Source: UBA1181 sp045639525
GTDB taxonomy: Bacteria; Bacteroidota; Bacteroidia; Bacteroidales; Paludibacteraceae
NCBI GenBank assembly: GCA_045639525.1
Contig: JAZUDI010000005.1
Coordinates: forward strand, 1-64,000
Reading direction: 5' to 3'
DNA length: 64,000 bases
In this document: positions 1 through 8,907 of the stretch, in pieces
Layout of the letters: every line of letters begins with the position of its first letter
Numbering within the stretch: position 1 is the stretch's first letter
Notes under the pieces: model-generated
Database searches by the model: none
What the model saw: the letters and a program-made list of their open reading frames with translations, nothing else
Told to the model about the DNA's origin: nothing
Translations under genes and position numbers: made by a program

Positions 1-46
1 GTCAAAGGAGAAACACTAACGAGCGGTGCTTCGGCACTGCTGTGTG

Positions 47-54
47 CAAATGTA
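47..54 (-). promoter_or_regulatory. putative -7 element for a gene off the left edge
   Basis: The complement reads TACATTTG, a match to the Bacteroidota -7 consensus TAnnTTTG. It points leftward out of the window. Just downstream of it (about 22-41) lies a hairpin with an 8-bp stem and a TTCG loop that would fall in the leader. No convincing -33 element was found, so this is tentative. Confidence 0.3.
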
Positions 55-167
55 TAGATTTTCCTTGGAAAAATCGCATAATACCCAAGGTATGCAAAAA
101 TAAAAGAAGAAAATTTTTGTTTCAAATGAAAGAACCGTGGAGAATAGCCGTATTTATTTCCGCAAAT

Positions 168-198
168 TTTGATATTTCGCCTACTTTTGGTATATTTG
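168..198 (+). promoter_or_regulatory. primary-sigma promoter of the first gene
   Basis: TTTG at 168-171, a 19-base spacer and TATATTTG at 191-198 fit the Bacteroidota -33/-7 promoter exactly. The start codon is at 238. The leader between them contains an imperfect inverted repeat (about 200-226). Confidence 0.65.
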
Positions 199-237
199 TT
201 TAAAGAGGGTTTTCCTCTCCTTTAAAAGAGCGATATT

Positions 238-1050
238 ATGTGTACGGAGATCAGTCATAACCAAGAGAAGAAGGATAAGCGGGAATGGGCCATCATCCAG
301 ACCTTCCGCTCCTATTGTCCGGACTTCCCTATCGGCGACATCGAGAAATCGGAGGCGCCTGATTTCCTATTGCGCGCCAACAACCGGCTCTACGGCATTG
401 AATTGACTGAACTGAAATACGAACGGGAGGACAAGGAGTTTAACCTCCGTGCCCACGAGGACTTTCTCTCCACCCTCATGCAAGACGCCCAGACGATTTT
501 CGAGCGCAAACACGATGTCAAACTGGTGGTCGATGTCCACTTCTCCAACGAACTGAACGACACCGTCTCGACGCTCGACGACGACATGCGCAACATCATC
601 CGCCAAGACTTCGCGGAGACCATCGTCAAACTGGTGGAGGAGAACCTGCCGGAGGCGACGGGCATCCAATACAAGATCGACCGCACCTCCAAATATGGCT
701 ACCACAACTTGCCCAACAAGATCGAATGCATCAACATCAAAAACGTGACGGGCAGATGGTACGAGGGGCTTTGGTACGCCGCCATCTCCACCAAGGTGAA
801 GCCACTCTCCGTGGCAAGCGTCTCCCAACGGCTCATCGCCAAGGAGTGCAAACTACGCAAGTACAATCCAGCGTGCGACGAACAGTGGCTCATCATCATC
901 CAGAACAGTTTCTTGATGTCCAGCTCCTACAATCCGCTGACCGCCAACGAAGCCATTTCGCACACCTACAGAAGTAATTTCGACAAAGTATTTGTATTTG
1001 AACGCAGTGTAGGAAGCGTTTCGCTTTTGAATACCGAAAAATATGATTAG
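238..1050 (+). CDS. hypothetical protein with a PD-(D/E)xK-like N-terminal motif
   Basis: A 270-residue soluble protein with no signal peptide or membrane segment. I do not recognise a named family. Residues 39-58 read like the core of a PD-(D/E)xK nuclease fold: a glutamate and Pro-Asp (P41, D42), then after a short hairpin-like stretch a Gly-Ile-Glu strand (E55) followed by Leu-Thr. The usual lysine two residues after the glutamate is threonine (T57). Activity is therefore uncertain; the protein could be a divergent nuclease or an inactive relative. It has its own good promoter and is followed after 61 bases by the PCMD lipoprotein gene, so it may head a transcript running to the terminator at 3.9 kb. 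The remaining 200 residues show no motif I can name. Confidence 0.6.
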   Translation: MCTEISHNQEKKDKREWAIIQTFRSYCPDFPIGDIEKSEAPDFLLRANNRLYGIELTELKYEREDKEFNLRAHEDFLSTLMQDAQTIFERKHDVKLVVDVHFSNELNDTVSTLDDDMRNIIRQDFAETIVKLVEENLPEATGIQYKIDRTSKYGYHNLPNKIECINIKNVTGRWYEGLWYAAISTKVKPLSVASVSQRLIAKECKLRKYNPACDEQWLIIIQNSFLMSSSYNPLTANEAISHTYRSNFDKVFVFERSVGSVSLLNTEKYD

Positions 1051-1111
1051 ATTCGCGTCATATTTATTAACCTAAAAGATTCCAGTCGCGATTGGACTCA
1101 AACAAAAGAAA

Positions 1112-2263
1112 ATGTCAAAGTATTTAACCAAGATGGCGGCCCTAATTCCCGCCACCGTTATTCTATCAGCATGCATCCAAGAGGAGCCTCTCAACGCGGA
1201 GGCGGACATCCTCGCTTGCGATCTCTCATCAGACAAGAAAATCCTCGTTTTGGCCGCCGACACCGCGATGTCTGTGACCAGCATCACAAGTAATATCGAC
1301 ATCCCAGTCAAATTGGGAGCCAATCTTACCCAATGCGCACCTAAGTTCATCTTGACCGAGGGTGCCACCATCACGCCAGCCAGCGGTTCCGTACACGATT
1401 TCTCCAACGGAAAATCGGTCACCTACACCGTCACCTCGCAGGATGGTCAATGGAAGCGCTACTACAAGGTGGCTTATGTCTCCCAAGAGTTGACCACCCA
1501 ATATGACTTCGAGAGTTTCATCCTCACCAACGGCGACAAATACCAAATCGTCACCGAAGTGGTGGATGGAAACATCATGAGCAACTGGTGGGGTTCGGGT
1601 AACCCAGGTTTCTGCATGGCCAACGGTTTGGCTAAACCCGAAGAGTACCCAAGCGCCATCGTCCCTGGCGGTAAAAGCGGCAAATGCCTACAATGTGTAA
1701 CCCGTTCTGCCGGCACATTCGGCGGGCAAGCGGGTATGCCAATCGCTCCGGGAAACCTCTTCTTAGGATCATTCAACGTAGCCCAAGCGCTCAAAGAGCC
1801 TTTGGCAGCCACCAGATTCGGTCTTCCGTTCCGCCAGGTGCCTACCACCATCAAAGGATACTACAAGTTTAAGGCCGGCGAGCAGATGACGGACAAGGAG
1901 ATGAAACCAGTGGACGGAAAGGATATCTTCAACATCTACGCCATGTTCTACGAGAATACCGACGAGAACGGCAAGAGCATAATGGTGGATGGTAACACCT
2001 CCGACATCGAAAAAGCCGAGAAGTTCAGCCCATACATCGCATTGTACGGAAAGATCAAGGATGCGAAGGAGACTGACGAATGGACGGAATTCACGGTCGA
2101 GATGGAGCCAGTGAACGGCAAGACCATCGATCCAGAGAGATTGAAAAACTCCGGTTATAACTTCTCAGTCGTATTCTCTTCCAGCCTTCGCGGAGACATC
2201 TTCCAAGGCGCGATCGGAAGCACGCTAATGATTGACGAAGTGACTGTAGAGTGTCAAAAGTAA
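1112..2263 (+). CDS. PCMD-domain lipoprotein (putative carbohydrate metabolism domain)
   Basis: A 383-residue surface or periplasmic lipoprotein. A short signal peptide ends in a lipobox with Cys21 (Leu-Ser-Ala-Cys). Residues about 30-125 look like an Ig-like N-terminal module of the kind common in Bacteroidota lipoproteins. Residues about 135-380 match my recollection of the PCMD family, with the characteristic Asn-Trp-Trp-Gly opening, the glycine-rich Lys-Ser-Gly-Lys segment, and a beta-sandwich-like alternating C-terminal half. Proteins of this family are thought to bind or process glycans, but no catalytic residues are established. The next gene begins 22 bases downstream and encodes an outer-membrane barrel, so a cell-envelope pair is likely. 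No own promoter is visible. Confidence 0.75.
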   Translation: MSKYLTKMAALIPATVILSACIQEEPLNAEADILACDLSSDKKILVLAADTAMSVTSITSNIDIPVKLGANLTQCAPKFILTEGATITPASGSVHDFSNGKSVTYTVTSQDGQWKRYYKVAYVSQELTTQYDFESFILTNGDKYQIVTEVVDGNIMSNWWGSGNPGFCMANGLAKPEEYPSAIVPGGKSGKCLQCVTRSAGTFGGQAGMPIAPGNLFLGSFNVAQALKEPLAATRFGLPFRQVPTTIKGYYKFKAGEQMTDKEMKPVDGKDIFNIYAMFYENTDENGKSIMVDGNTSDIEKAEKFSPYIALYGKIKDAKETDEWTEFTVEMEPVNGKTIDPERLKNSGYNFSVVFSSSLRGDIFQGAIGSTLMIDEVTVECQK

Positions 2264-2285
2264 CCCAACAAAACTAACATCAGCA

Positions 2286-3056
2286 ATGAAAAAGATATTC
2301 ACCATATTGGCAGGATGCCTGCTATTGAGCGCAAGCGCGTTCGCGAATTCAGAGAGTGACGCAGTACAAACGAAAGAGGTAGATAACTCCTTCTTCACCC
2401 TCAAACTAGGATACGGACTTGGCGGAACTGCTCCGCTTCCTTTGCCTGCGGAGATGCGCAAGATCAACGGCTTCAAACCACTCTTCAACTTCTCGGCGCA
2501 AGTGCTTTACAACATCGGACTATCCGAGCGTTGGGGAATCCTCACCGGAGCACGCCTTGAGAGAAAAGGTATGACCGCTGAGGCGACCGTGAAAAACTAC
2601 GGTATGACCATCTCGGACGACGAGGGAGGAACCGTTTCCGGACGTTGGACGGGAGATGTCACCATGACATCCGATATGATCCAATTGACCGTACCTGTTT
2701 CCGCATCGCTCAACTGCTCTGAGAAGTGGCGCGTACACGCTGGCGTATTCGTAGGCATCGCCACCAAGCACAAGTTCTACGGAGAGGTTTACAACGGATA
2801 CCTAAGAGAGGGCGACCCAACTGGCGCCAAGATAGAGATCGACGACCAAGCGCAAACATTCGACTTCTCCCAAGAGATGAGAAACTTGCATTTCGGTGCG
2901 ACTGCCGGCTGCGAGTTCTACTTCTACAAGAGATTCGGTGCCTTCGCCGACTTGAACTGGGGTGTGAACAACATCTTCGTCTCGGATTTCGAGACCATCT
3001 CGTTCAACCTCTATCCGATCTATGCGACCCTTGGTTTCACCTACTCGTTCAAATAA
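2286..3056 (+). CDS. outer-membrane beta-barrel protein
   Basis: A 256-residue protein with a cleavable signal peptide (cleavage probably after Ala20). The mature part consists of alternating hydrophobic and polar strands and ends Tyr-Ser-Phe-Lys, with the terminal aromatic residue typical of outer-membrane barrels. It resembles the OMP_b-brl_2/porin-like small barrels of Bacteroidota, with 8-10 strands expected. Its position 22 bases after the PCMD lipoprotein and 56 bases before the PorT-like gene suggests one transcript and a shared outer-membrane function. The substrate is unknown. A generic barrel call is safe; any specific transport role is inference. Confidence 0.8.
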   Translation: MKKIFTILAGCLLLSASAFANSESDAVQTKEVDNSFFTLKLGYGLGGTAPLPLPAEMRKINGFKPLFNFSAQVLYNIGLSERWGILTGARLERKGMTAEATVKNYGMTISDDEGGTVSGRWTGDVTMTSDMIQLTVPVSASLNCSEKWRVHAGVFVGIATKHKFYGEVYNGYLREGDPTGAKIEIDDQAQTFDFSQEMRNLHFGATAGCEFYFYKRFGAFADLNWGVNNIFVSDFETISFNLYPIYATLGFTYSFK

Positions 3057-3112
3057 TCGGGTAACACAATAATTAAAAGGAATTTGCGTTTAGATAACGT
3101 AATGATACATAG

Positions 3113-3874
3113 ATGAAGAAAATTCTTTTAACCATATTATGCACCTTCGCGCTATTGATGGCCCACACGACCGTGAGGGCGGAATATGCGCATGGTAGGA
3201 CACTCAATTTGATCAATGCGGACAATAGATTGTACCACTTCGGATTCATTTTGGGTATGAACACCATGGACTTCAACGTATCCAACTCCGGCATCATAAC
3301 CACACAAGATGGTGAGATTTGGGAAGAGGGAAACGAGACGCCAGGAGAGATATGGTACGGAGAGGACACCAAATTTTCTCCGGGATTTTCTGTCGGTATC
3401 ATCGCGGATTTACGCATCTTCTCATGGTTGGATCTACGATTCACCCCAACCCTCTTCTTCAACTCCAGGGACTTAGTCTTCCGTAACGACAAAGGCGAGG
3501 AGAGAGAGGGAGGAAGAGTGAGCGTCCAATCCAATATGATGGAGTTCCCGCTCACCCTTAAGTTCCGCGGTCAACGCAAGAACAACTATCGCCCTTACCT
3601 CTTGGGCGGTGGCGCATTCACCTTGGATATGGGACGAGACAGCGAAGCACCAATCAAGCTAAAAGCCATTGACTACGGTGTGGAGGTGGGAATCGGTATG
3701 GACATCTATCTCCCTTACTTCAAATTGGCGCCTGAGTTGAAGTTCTACTTTGGCTTGGGAGACATCTTGGAAAGGAACAGGCCAGATATAGCCGACATCA
3801 CCGATATGCGTTACAACCACGCCATCTCCCGCCTCACCTCAAGATTGATTATCTTGAACTTCAATTTCGAGTAA
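3113..3874 (+). CDS. porT: PorT-like outer-membrane protein of the type IX secretion system
   Basis: A 253-residue beta-barrel protein with a signal peptide ending about Arg-Ala at residue 23. The mature sequence follows the PorT (SprT) pattern I know: an N-terminal strand with His-Phe-Gly-Phe and Gly-Met-Asn, a Ser-Pro-Gly-Phe-Ser-Val-Gly segment, Leu-Arg-Phe-Thr-Pro, a Tyr-Arg-Pro-Tyr-Leu-Leu-Gly-Gly-Gly turn, a Phe-Lys-Leu-Ala-Pro-Glu-Leu-Lys strand, and a final Asn-Phe-Glu. PorT is required for T9SS export in Porphyromonas and Flavobacterium. At least five proteins in this window carry T9SS sorting domains, which fits. A strong terminator follows 20 bases after the stop. The alternative is a generic PorT-family barrel not involved in secretion. 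Confidence 0.75.
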   Translation: MKKILLTILCTFALLMAHTTVRAEYAHGRTLNLINADNRLYHFGFILGMNTMDFNVSNSGIITTQDGEIWEEGNETPGEIWYGEDTKFSPGFSVGIIADLRIFSWLDLRFTPTLFFNSRDLVFRNDKGEEREGGRVSVQSNMMEFPLTLKFRGQRKNNYRPYLLGGGAFTLDMGRDSEAPIKLKAIDYGVEVGIGMDIYLPYFKLAPELKFYFGLGDILERNRPDIADITDMRYNHAISRLTSRLIILNFNFE

Positions 3875-3894
3875 AAAAGGCTTTCACGACATAG

Positions 3895-3927
3895 AAAATC
3901 CCGGCTCTCGCATAGTCGGGATTTTTT
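3895..3927 (+). terminator. Rho-independent terminator after porT-like gene
   Basis: A 12-bp stem (arms 3895-3906 and 3914-3925, one G-U pair, 7-base loop) runs directly into a run of six T. It ends the 0.2-3.9 kb gene group. Confidence 0.85.
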
Positions 3928-3951
3928 GTATCCCCTTGAACCATGAAAGAG

Positions 3952-3982
3952 TTGCTTATATCACAGAGATTCTTTATTTTCG
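3952..3982 (+). promoter_or_regulatory. putative promoter of the GH5 gene
   Basis: TTG at 3952-3954, a 20-base spacer and TATTTTCG at 3975-3982. The -7 element deviates from TAnnTTTG at one base (C for T). The start codon is at 4025. Confidence 0.4.
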
Positions 3983-4024
3983 CAACCAAATAACATTATT
4001 ACTACCATTAATTCAATTATTGAC

Positions 4025-5500
4025 ATGACTATTTCTAAAAGTTGGATCTCAGCCATCGCAGCAGTTGCATTCGCCATGACGACACACACCGCCCACGCTA
4101 CCACTGTACAGGGAAAGGATGCCATGGAGATCTCCCAATTAATGTACACCGGTTGGAATGTAGGAAACTCCCTGGATGCGGCCAAGCAAGGTTATACAGG
4201 CGTAAATACTGAATTGGCATGGGGTAACGCCAAGATTACGAAAAGCATGATCGACAACGTCAAGAACTCCGGATTCAGGACACTCCGCATCCCTGTCAGT
4301 TGGGGACAGCACACCTCCAACAACGGACAATACCAATTCAAGATCGACGACGCGTGGTTGAAACGCGTGAAAGAGGTGGTGGACTACGGTATTGACAACG
4401 ATATGTTTGTCATTCTCAACATCCACCATGACAACGGAGATCAGTGGAACCACCCCTATTTCTGGCCTACCAACAACAATAAAAACCAATCCATCAAGTA
4501 TGTGACGGACATCTGGAGCCAGTTGGCGGAATACTTTAAGGAGTATGACCAAAAGTTGATTTTCGAGACACTCAACGAGCCACGCTTGATAGGTGATCAA
4601 CATGAATGGTGGTTTTATCCGACCGACAATCCAAGCCAGCAACAGGTGGTGGAGGCGATGGGTGTCATCAACGCCATGAACCAAGCCGCAGTCGACGCGA
4701 TCCGTAAAAACGGCCACGCCAACAACCGCGACCGTATGATCCTGATTCCAGGTTACGACGCATCCCCTGAAGGAGCCGTCACCAACAAATTCCAGATGCC
4801 AAACGACCCTTCCCCAAACCGTATTGGTATCGAGATACATGCCTATCGACCTACGGAGCTCTGCCTCACAGGCAACCGCACCTACTTCCAAGAGAGCGAC
4901 AAGCAGACCATCCGCGATGTGCTTCGCCCATGCTACGATAAATTCGTGACGAGAAACATCCCCGTCGTGATCGACGAGACCTCCATCTCCGACAAGGGAC
5001 AAGGCGACGAGACCCGCAAACAGTGGTTCGACGCATTCTATGGAATCGCCAAGGAGTACAAGATGCCTTGCGTGTTGTGGGACAACGGTACCACTTGGGC
5101 AACCTACCAACAAGGATTGAAGGAGGGTTGGTCTAACCCGAACGAAAACGGAGAGTGCCACGGATTCATGAACCGCACTACTGGCCAATGGAACCAACCG
5201 CAAATGGTACAGAAGATCATGGAGGTGATGGGTGAGCCTCCTGTGCTCAATACAACAGGAGTTAAGGAGACGATCGCATCCGATCTGACATTAGCGCTTA
5301 CCTCCGATGAAATCCGCATCATGAAAGATGGCGCGACCGCAGATGTGAACAGCATGATGTTGTTCAATTTGCAAGGTTTGAAGGTAGCCTCAGCCGAGAA
5401 GGTGGGAACCCTCTCCATCGCCTCTTTGCCTGCTGGACTTTACCTTGTAGTAGTCGAGTCGAACGGCGGTCTGTATAAAGAGAAGATCGTGATCCGATAG
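4025..5500 (+). CDS. GH5 endoglucanase (subfamily 4-like) with T9SS sorting tail
   Basis: A 491-residue secreted glycoside hydrolase that should cleave beta-1,4-glucans (cellulose, xyloglucan or mixed-linkage glucan). A signal peptide covers residues 1-26. The GH5 (beta/alpha)8 barrel spans about 30-400. It includes the Trp-Asn-Val-Gly-Asn-Ser opening, Arg-Ile-Pro-Val-Ser-Trp, the Ile-His-His-Asp strand, Asn-Glu-Pro with the acid/base E185, His-Ala-Tyr, and Asp-Glu-Thr with the nucleophile E318. The pattern around these motifs is that of GH5_4. Residues about 415-491 form a T9SS type A sorting domain ending in a Gly-Leu-Tyr-Leu-Val strand and a basic terminus. The neighbour upstream is the PorT-like secretion component. 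No carbohydrate-binding module is visible. Confidence 0.92.
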   Translation: MTISKSWISAIAAVAFAMTTHTAHATTVQGKDAMEISQLMYTGWNVGNSLDAAKQGYTGVNTELAWGNAKITKSMIDNVKNSGFRTLRIPVSWGQHTSNNGQYQFKIDDAWLKRVKEVVDYGIDNDMFVILNIHHDNGDQWNHPYFWPTNNNKNQSIKYVTDIWSQLAEYFKEYDQKLIFETLNEPRLIGDQHEWWFYPTDNPSQQQVVEAMGVINAMNQAAVDAIRKNGHANNRDRMILIPGYDASPEGAVTNKFQMPNDPSPNRIGIEIHAYRPTELCLTGNRTYFQESDKQTIRDVLRPCYDKFVTRNIPVVIDETSISDKGQGDETRKQWFDAFYGIAKEYKMPCVLWDNGTTWATYQQGLKEGWSNPNENGECHGFMNRTTGQWNQPQMVQKIMEVMGEPPVLNTTGVKETIASDLTLALTSDEIRIMKDGATADVNSMMLFNLQGLKVASAEKVGTLSIASLPAGLYLVVVESNGGLYKEKIVIR

Positions 5501-5522
5501 TAGCGGATTCACCATAACAGAA

Positions 5523-5565
5523 ACGCCAGCGAATTGGGTTTTCAATTCGCTGGCGTCCTTTTTTT
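5523..5565. terminator. bidirectional terminator between GH5 gene and rodA
   Basis: A perfect 14-bp stem (5523-5536 with 5543-5556), 6-base loop, followed by a seven-T run on the plus strand. It stands between the convergent GH5 and rodA genes and can end both transcripts. Confidence 0.88.
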
Positions 5566-5576
5566 GACGGTTCGAA

Positions 5577-7067
5577 CTACTGTCCGAAGTACTCTGTCCT
5601 GCTGGCATCCAATCGCAGGAAGATGAAGAGCAGGATGGTGAAACTCCAAAGAGAGGATCCTCCATAACTAAAGAAGGGCAATGGGATACCGATAACAGGC
5701 GTTAAGCCCGTCACCATACCGATGTTGATAAAGAGGTGGAAGAAGAAGACAGAGGCCACGCAATAGCCATAGATACGGCTGAATAGAGAGCGTTGGCGCT
5801 CCGCCAAATAGACCAATCTCAATAGCAGGAACGCAAATAGTCCCAAGACGACAGCGCTACCGATAAAACCATGCTCCTCACCCACCGTACAGAAGATAAA
5901 ATCGGTGTCCTGTTCAGGAACATATTTCAACTTCGTCTGTGTTCCGTTCAAGAAGCCTTTGCCAGCCCATCCGCCTGAACCAATGGCGATCATGGATTGG
6001 TTCACATTATATCCAGCCTTCTTCGGATCATTCTCCATACCCAATGTCACCTTGATACGAGTCTGCTGGTGAGGCATCAAATGGTCGAAAGCCTTATCCG
6101 CCACATTAGAGAATCCGATGCTGACAAATCCGAAGAGGCCAACCAGTAGATATCCCCATAACCTCGCCTTGACACGCATGACGATGCAATAGCAAAGGGT
6201 AAACACGAGGGCGGCCATGCCGATATAGGTAAAGTGGACAGGATAGTCAAAAAGTTTATAGACCGCATATCCCAACAAGAATAGGGCCAATGAGACGCCT
6301 CCCACAATCAAGGAAGAATTTCCATCCTGCATAAAGACCTTCAAGAAGCCCATCTGGACAAGTATCGTGAGGCCCATCACCAGGAAGAGACCATAAGATT
6401 CATCCGGAAGCATCGGAATAATAGGGACCTCACCAAATCGGATGGAGAGGATAAATACCACGACGGCGAAGAATCCCAGGAAGAGGTAGATACCCGACAT
6501 ACCCTCACGATAGAGCACCAACGTCAGCGCGAAATAGACCAACGCCGATCCAGTCTCATGTTGGGCGACAATCAGCACGACAGGCAAAAAGATGACAGCA
6601 AGGGCCATTCCCAAATGCTTGGTACGCGACAAACTAAATCCATATTCGCTCATCAACTTCGCCAACATCAGGCTCGTCGCCGTCTTCGCGAACTCGGCAG
6701 GCTGAATACTGACGGGACCCAACACCAACCAAGAGTGGGATCCCTTGATATCAGGGACGAAGGGCAGATTAAGGGCTGCGAAAACCACCATCGCCAGCAG
6801 CACCAGCATCATGGCCGGGAAGATGACATAGGCCAGCAACGTATAGATACGGCTATCCAACATCAGGAGAACCGCCGCGATCACCAACGCGCACGCGATC
6901 CAAACCAACTGCTTGCCGTAACGATAGGAGAAATCAAAGAAGGAGGCCTCCTCAAAATTATAGACAGCGCCATAGATGCTGAACCATCCAAGGACGACGA
7001 GGACCATGTAGATGCCAATGGTCACCCAATCCAAATTGCTCAATATACTATTTCTTCTGGACTCCAT
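5577..7067 (-). CDS. rodA: RodA, peptidoglycan glycosyltransferase of the elongasome
   Basis: A 496-residue polytopic inner-membrane SEDS protein that polymerises lipid II glycan strands together with PBP2 during lateral wall growth. About ten or more hydrophobic segments are visible. Near the C terminus is the family signature region Gly-Gly-Ser-Ser-Leu following Pro-Leu-Pro-Phe-Phe-Ser-Tyr. The Met-Ile-Ala-Ile-Gly-Ser-Gly-Gly and Phe-Ile-Phe-Cys-Thr-Val-Gly-Glu-Glu segments are typical of RodA/FtsW. The length is greater than the roughly 370-430 residues of many RodA proteins, owing to extra central membrane segments, as is common in Bacteroidota. The start overlaps the end of mrdA by 20 bases, indicating translational coupling as the last gene of the operon. 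Confidence 0.95.
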   Translation of the reverse strand: MESRRNSILSNLDWVTIGIYMVLVVLGWFSIYGAVYNFEEASFFDFSYRYGKQLVWIACALVIAAVLLMLDSRIYTLLAYVIFPAMMLVLLAMVVFAALNLPFVPDIKGSHSWLVLGPVSIQPAEFAKTATSLMLAKLMSEYGFSLSRTKHLGMALAVIFLPVVLIVAQHETGSALVYFALTLVLYREGMSGIYLFLGFFAVVVFILSIRFGEVPIIPMLPDESYGLFLVMGLTILVQMGFLKVFMQDGNSSLIVGGVSLALFLLGYAVYKLFDYPVHFTYIGMAALVFTLCYCIVMRVKARLWGYLLVGLFGFVSIGFSNVADKAFDHLMPHQQTRIKVTLGMENDPKKAGYNVNQSMIAIGSGGWAGKGFLNGTQTKLKYVPEQDTDFIFCTVGEEHGFIGSAVVLGLFAFLLLRLVYLAERQRSLFSRIYGYCVASVFFFHLFINIGMVTGLTPVIGIPLPFFSYGGSSLWSFTILLFIFLRLDASRTEYFGQ

Positions 7068-8907
7068 TCTGTTTTGGTAAAAGGTTAGCGTTCAACATTC
7101 TCTCCTCCATCCACAAACGACGCTTCGGTATATAGCCTTTGAGGTATTTCTCAATCATCAAAGTGGCGATAGGCGCCGCCCAAGTGGCACCGAAACCACT
7201 GTTTTCCACCACCACACAAATCGCGATCTTAGGATGGTCCTTTGGTGCGAAAGCCATAAAGATGGAGTGATCCTCTCCATGGGGGTTCTGGGCCGTACCT
7301 GTCTTTCCGCAGACCTCTATACTGTCGATTCGGGCACCCCAACCGGTACCATTCTTCATTACCAAGTCCATACCTTCGACCACCGGTTCGTAATAGGCGG
7401 AGTCGATGGTCGTGTAGCGGCGCTGCAAATAGCAGGAATCGATGGATCTTCCCTCTATGTTTTTCACGAGGTGAGGCACCGTATAGTAACCTCTGTTGGC
7501 AATCGTAGCCGCCAAATTAGCGATTTGGAGCGGCGTAGCGAGGATTTCTCCCTGTCCGATGGAGTTGGATACGATCATCAGGGATTTCCAACGATTTTCG
7601 CCATATATCTTATCATACACGCCCGAATTAGGAATATAACCACGCTTCTCGTTCGGCACATCCGCACCCAACTTATAACCGAAGCCCAACGAAACGACAT
7701 GGTTTTTCCAGACCTCGAAGGCGGTCGAGATATTCTTGTACTTCTTATGATCCATCATATTACGGAAACCCGCGCAGTAGTAGGCGTTGCAGGAGTGCTG
7801 GATGGATGGAATCAGCGTCAAAGGAGATGAGTGCGCGTGGCAACCCACCGTGAAACTTCCCACATGGTAACCTTGCGTACAAGGGAAGGCGGTCCAAGGA
7901 GTGATGATATTCTCTTGCTCAAAGATCAAAGCGTTCACCGTCTTGAAGGTGGAACCTGGCGGATAACACGCCATCATCGGACGGTCGAAAAGTGGCTTCA
8001 ACGGATCGTTGACCAACTTCTCGTAATTCTCCGAGCGGCTTCTTCCCACCAACAACGAAGGGTCATATGTAGGGCTGGATACCAACGCCAAGATCTCACC
8101 CGTGGCAGGGTCGATGGCAGCGACGCTTCCCACCTTGTTCTTCATCAACTGTTCGCCATAAGCCTGCAGATCTATATCGATGGAGAGTTGCAGATCCCGA
8201 CCTGGCTTAGAACTCTTATCATATTTGCCATCCTCGTATTTACCCTGAATTCTACCATGGGCATCCCGGAGGAAAATCTCCTCGCCCTTCTCGCCGCGCA
8301 GATCCTTCTCGTAGGTCAACTCCACACCGTTCTGTCCGGCATAATCACCTGGGACATAGAAATGGTCGATGGTATCGGCTTTCAATGTCCGTCGTCCCAC
8401 CTCACCGATGCTTCCCAAAAGCAACGCGGCATTCGGATAATTATACTCGCGCAAAGTACGTCTTTGGAGGTACATGCCCGGATAAAGGAAAGCCTTCTCC
8501 TGCAAGACACCATAGTCGTGCGCATTGAGTTGAGAGATCAAAAGTTGGGGTTGATATGGGGAGTACCACGGCTTACTGCGCATCTCGCGCATCTTCTGTT
8601 TGAAGTCCTGCTTGTCGATCCGGACAGCGTTACAGAATTCGAGCGTGTCGAAGTCCTTCATCTCACGCGGCACGACCATGACATCGTAAGAGAGCTTATT
8701 GAAGACCAAAACCTTTCCGTTTCTATCACGGATAATTCCACGGGCCGGGAACTGCACCTTCTTCAAGTAGGCGTTGCTTTCCGCCTGATCAGAATAGGAG
8801 TCGTCCACCAACTGTAGATTGATCAACCTGAGAAGGTAAACCAGTACCACGGTCAACATCAGTCCCCCGATCACAAACCTTCTATTCGCATAGATATCGT
8901 TCGTCAT
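7048..8907 (-). CDS. mrdA: penicillin-binding protein 2 (peptidoglycan transpeptidase)
   Basis: A 619-residue class B penicillin-binding protein anchored by one N-terminal membrane helix (about 12-31). It cross-links peptidoglycan with RodA in cell elongation. The dimerisation domain occupies about 50-240. The transpeptidase domain carries the three active-site motifs: Ser319 in Ser-Thr-Phe-Lys, Ser372-Cys-Asn374, and Lys535-Thr-Gly. The 5' end overlaps mreD by 4 bases (ATGA) and the 3' end overlaps rodA by 20 bases, so it lies within the mre-mrd-rod operon. All catalytic residues are intact. Confidence 0.96.
   Translation of the reverse strand: MTNDIYANRRFVIGGLMLTVVLVYLLRLINLQLVDDSYSDQAESNAYLKKVQFPARGIIRDRNGKVLVFNKLSYDVMVVPREMKDFDTLEFCNAVRIDKQDFKQKMREMRSKPWYSPYQPQLLISQLNAHDYGVLQEKAFLYPGMYLQRRTLREYNYPNAALLLGSIGEVGRRTLKADTIDHFYVPGDYAGQNGVELTYEKDLRGEKGEEIFLRDAHGRIQGKYEDGKYDKSSKPGRDLQLSIDIDLQAYGEQLMKNKVGSVAAIDPATGEILALVSSPTYDPSLLVGRSRSENYEKLVNDPLKPLFDRPMMACYPPGSTFKTVNALIFEQENIITPWTAFPCTQGYHVGSFTVGCHAHSSPLTLIPSIQHSCNAYYCAGFRNMMDHKKYKNISTAFEVWKNHVVSLGFGYKLGADVPNEKRGYIPNSGVYDKIYGENRWKSLMIVSNSIGQGEILATPLQIANLAATIANRGYYTVPHLVKNIEGRSIDSCYLQRRYTTIDSAYYEPVVEGMDLVMKNGTGWGARIDSIEVCGKTGTAQNPHGEDHSIFMAFAPKDHPKIAICVVVENSGFGATWAAPIATLMIEKYLKGYIPKRRLWMEERMLNANLLPKQNGVQKK

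Noticed and set aside
4139..5203. Long reading frame (354 codons) antisense to the GH5 gene
   Set aside because: It is fully inside a gene with intact catalytic motifs, has no start context, and its composition is that of a complementary-frame shadow.
7831..8817. Long plus-strand frame (328 codons) opposite mrdA
   Set aside because: It lies wholly within the well-supported PBP2 gene and shows no recognisable protein features.
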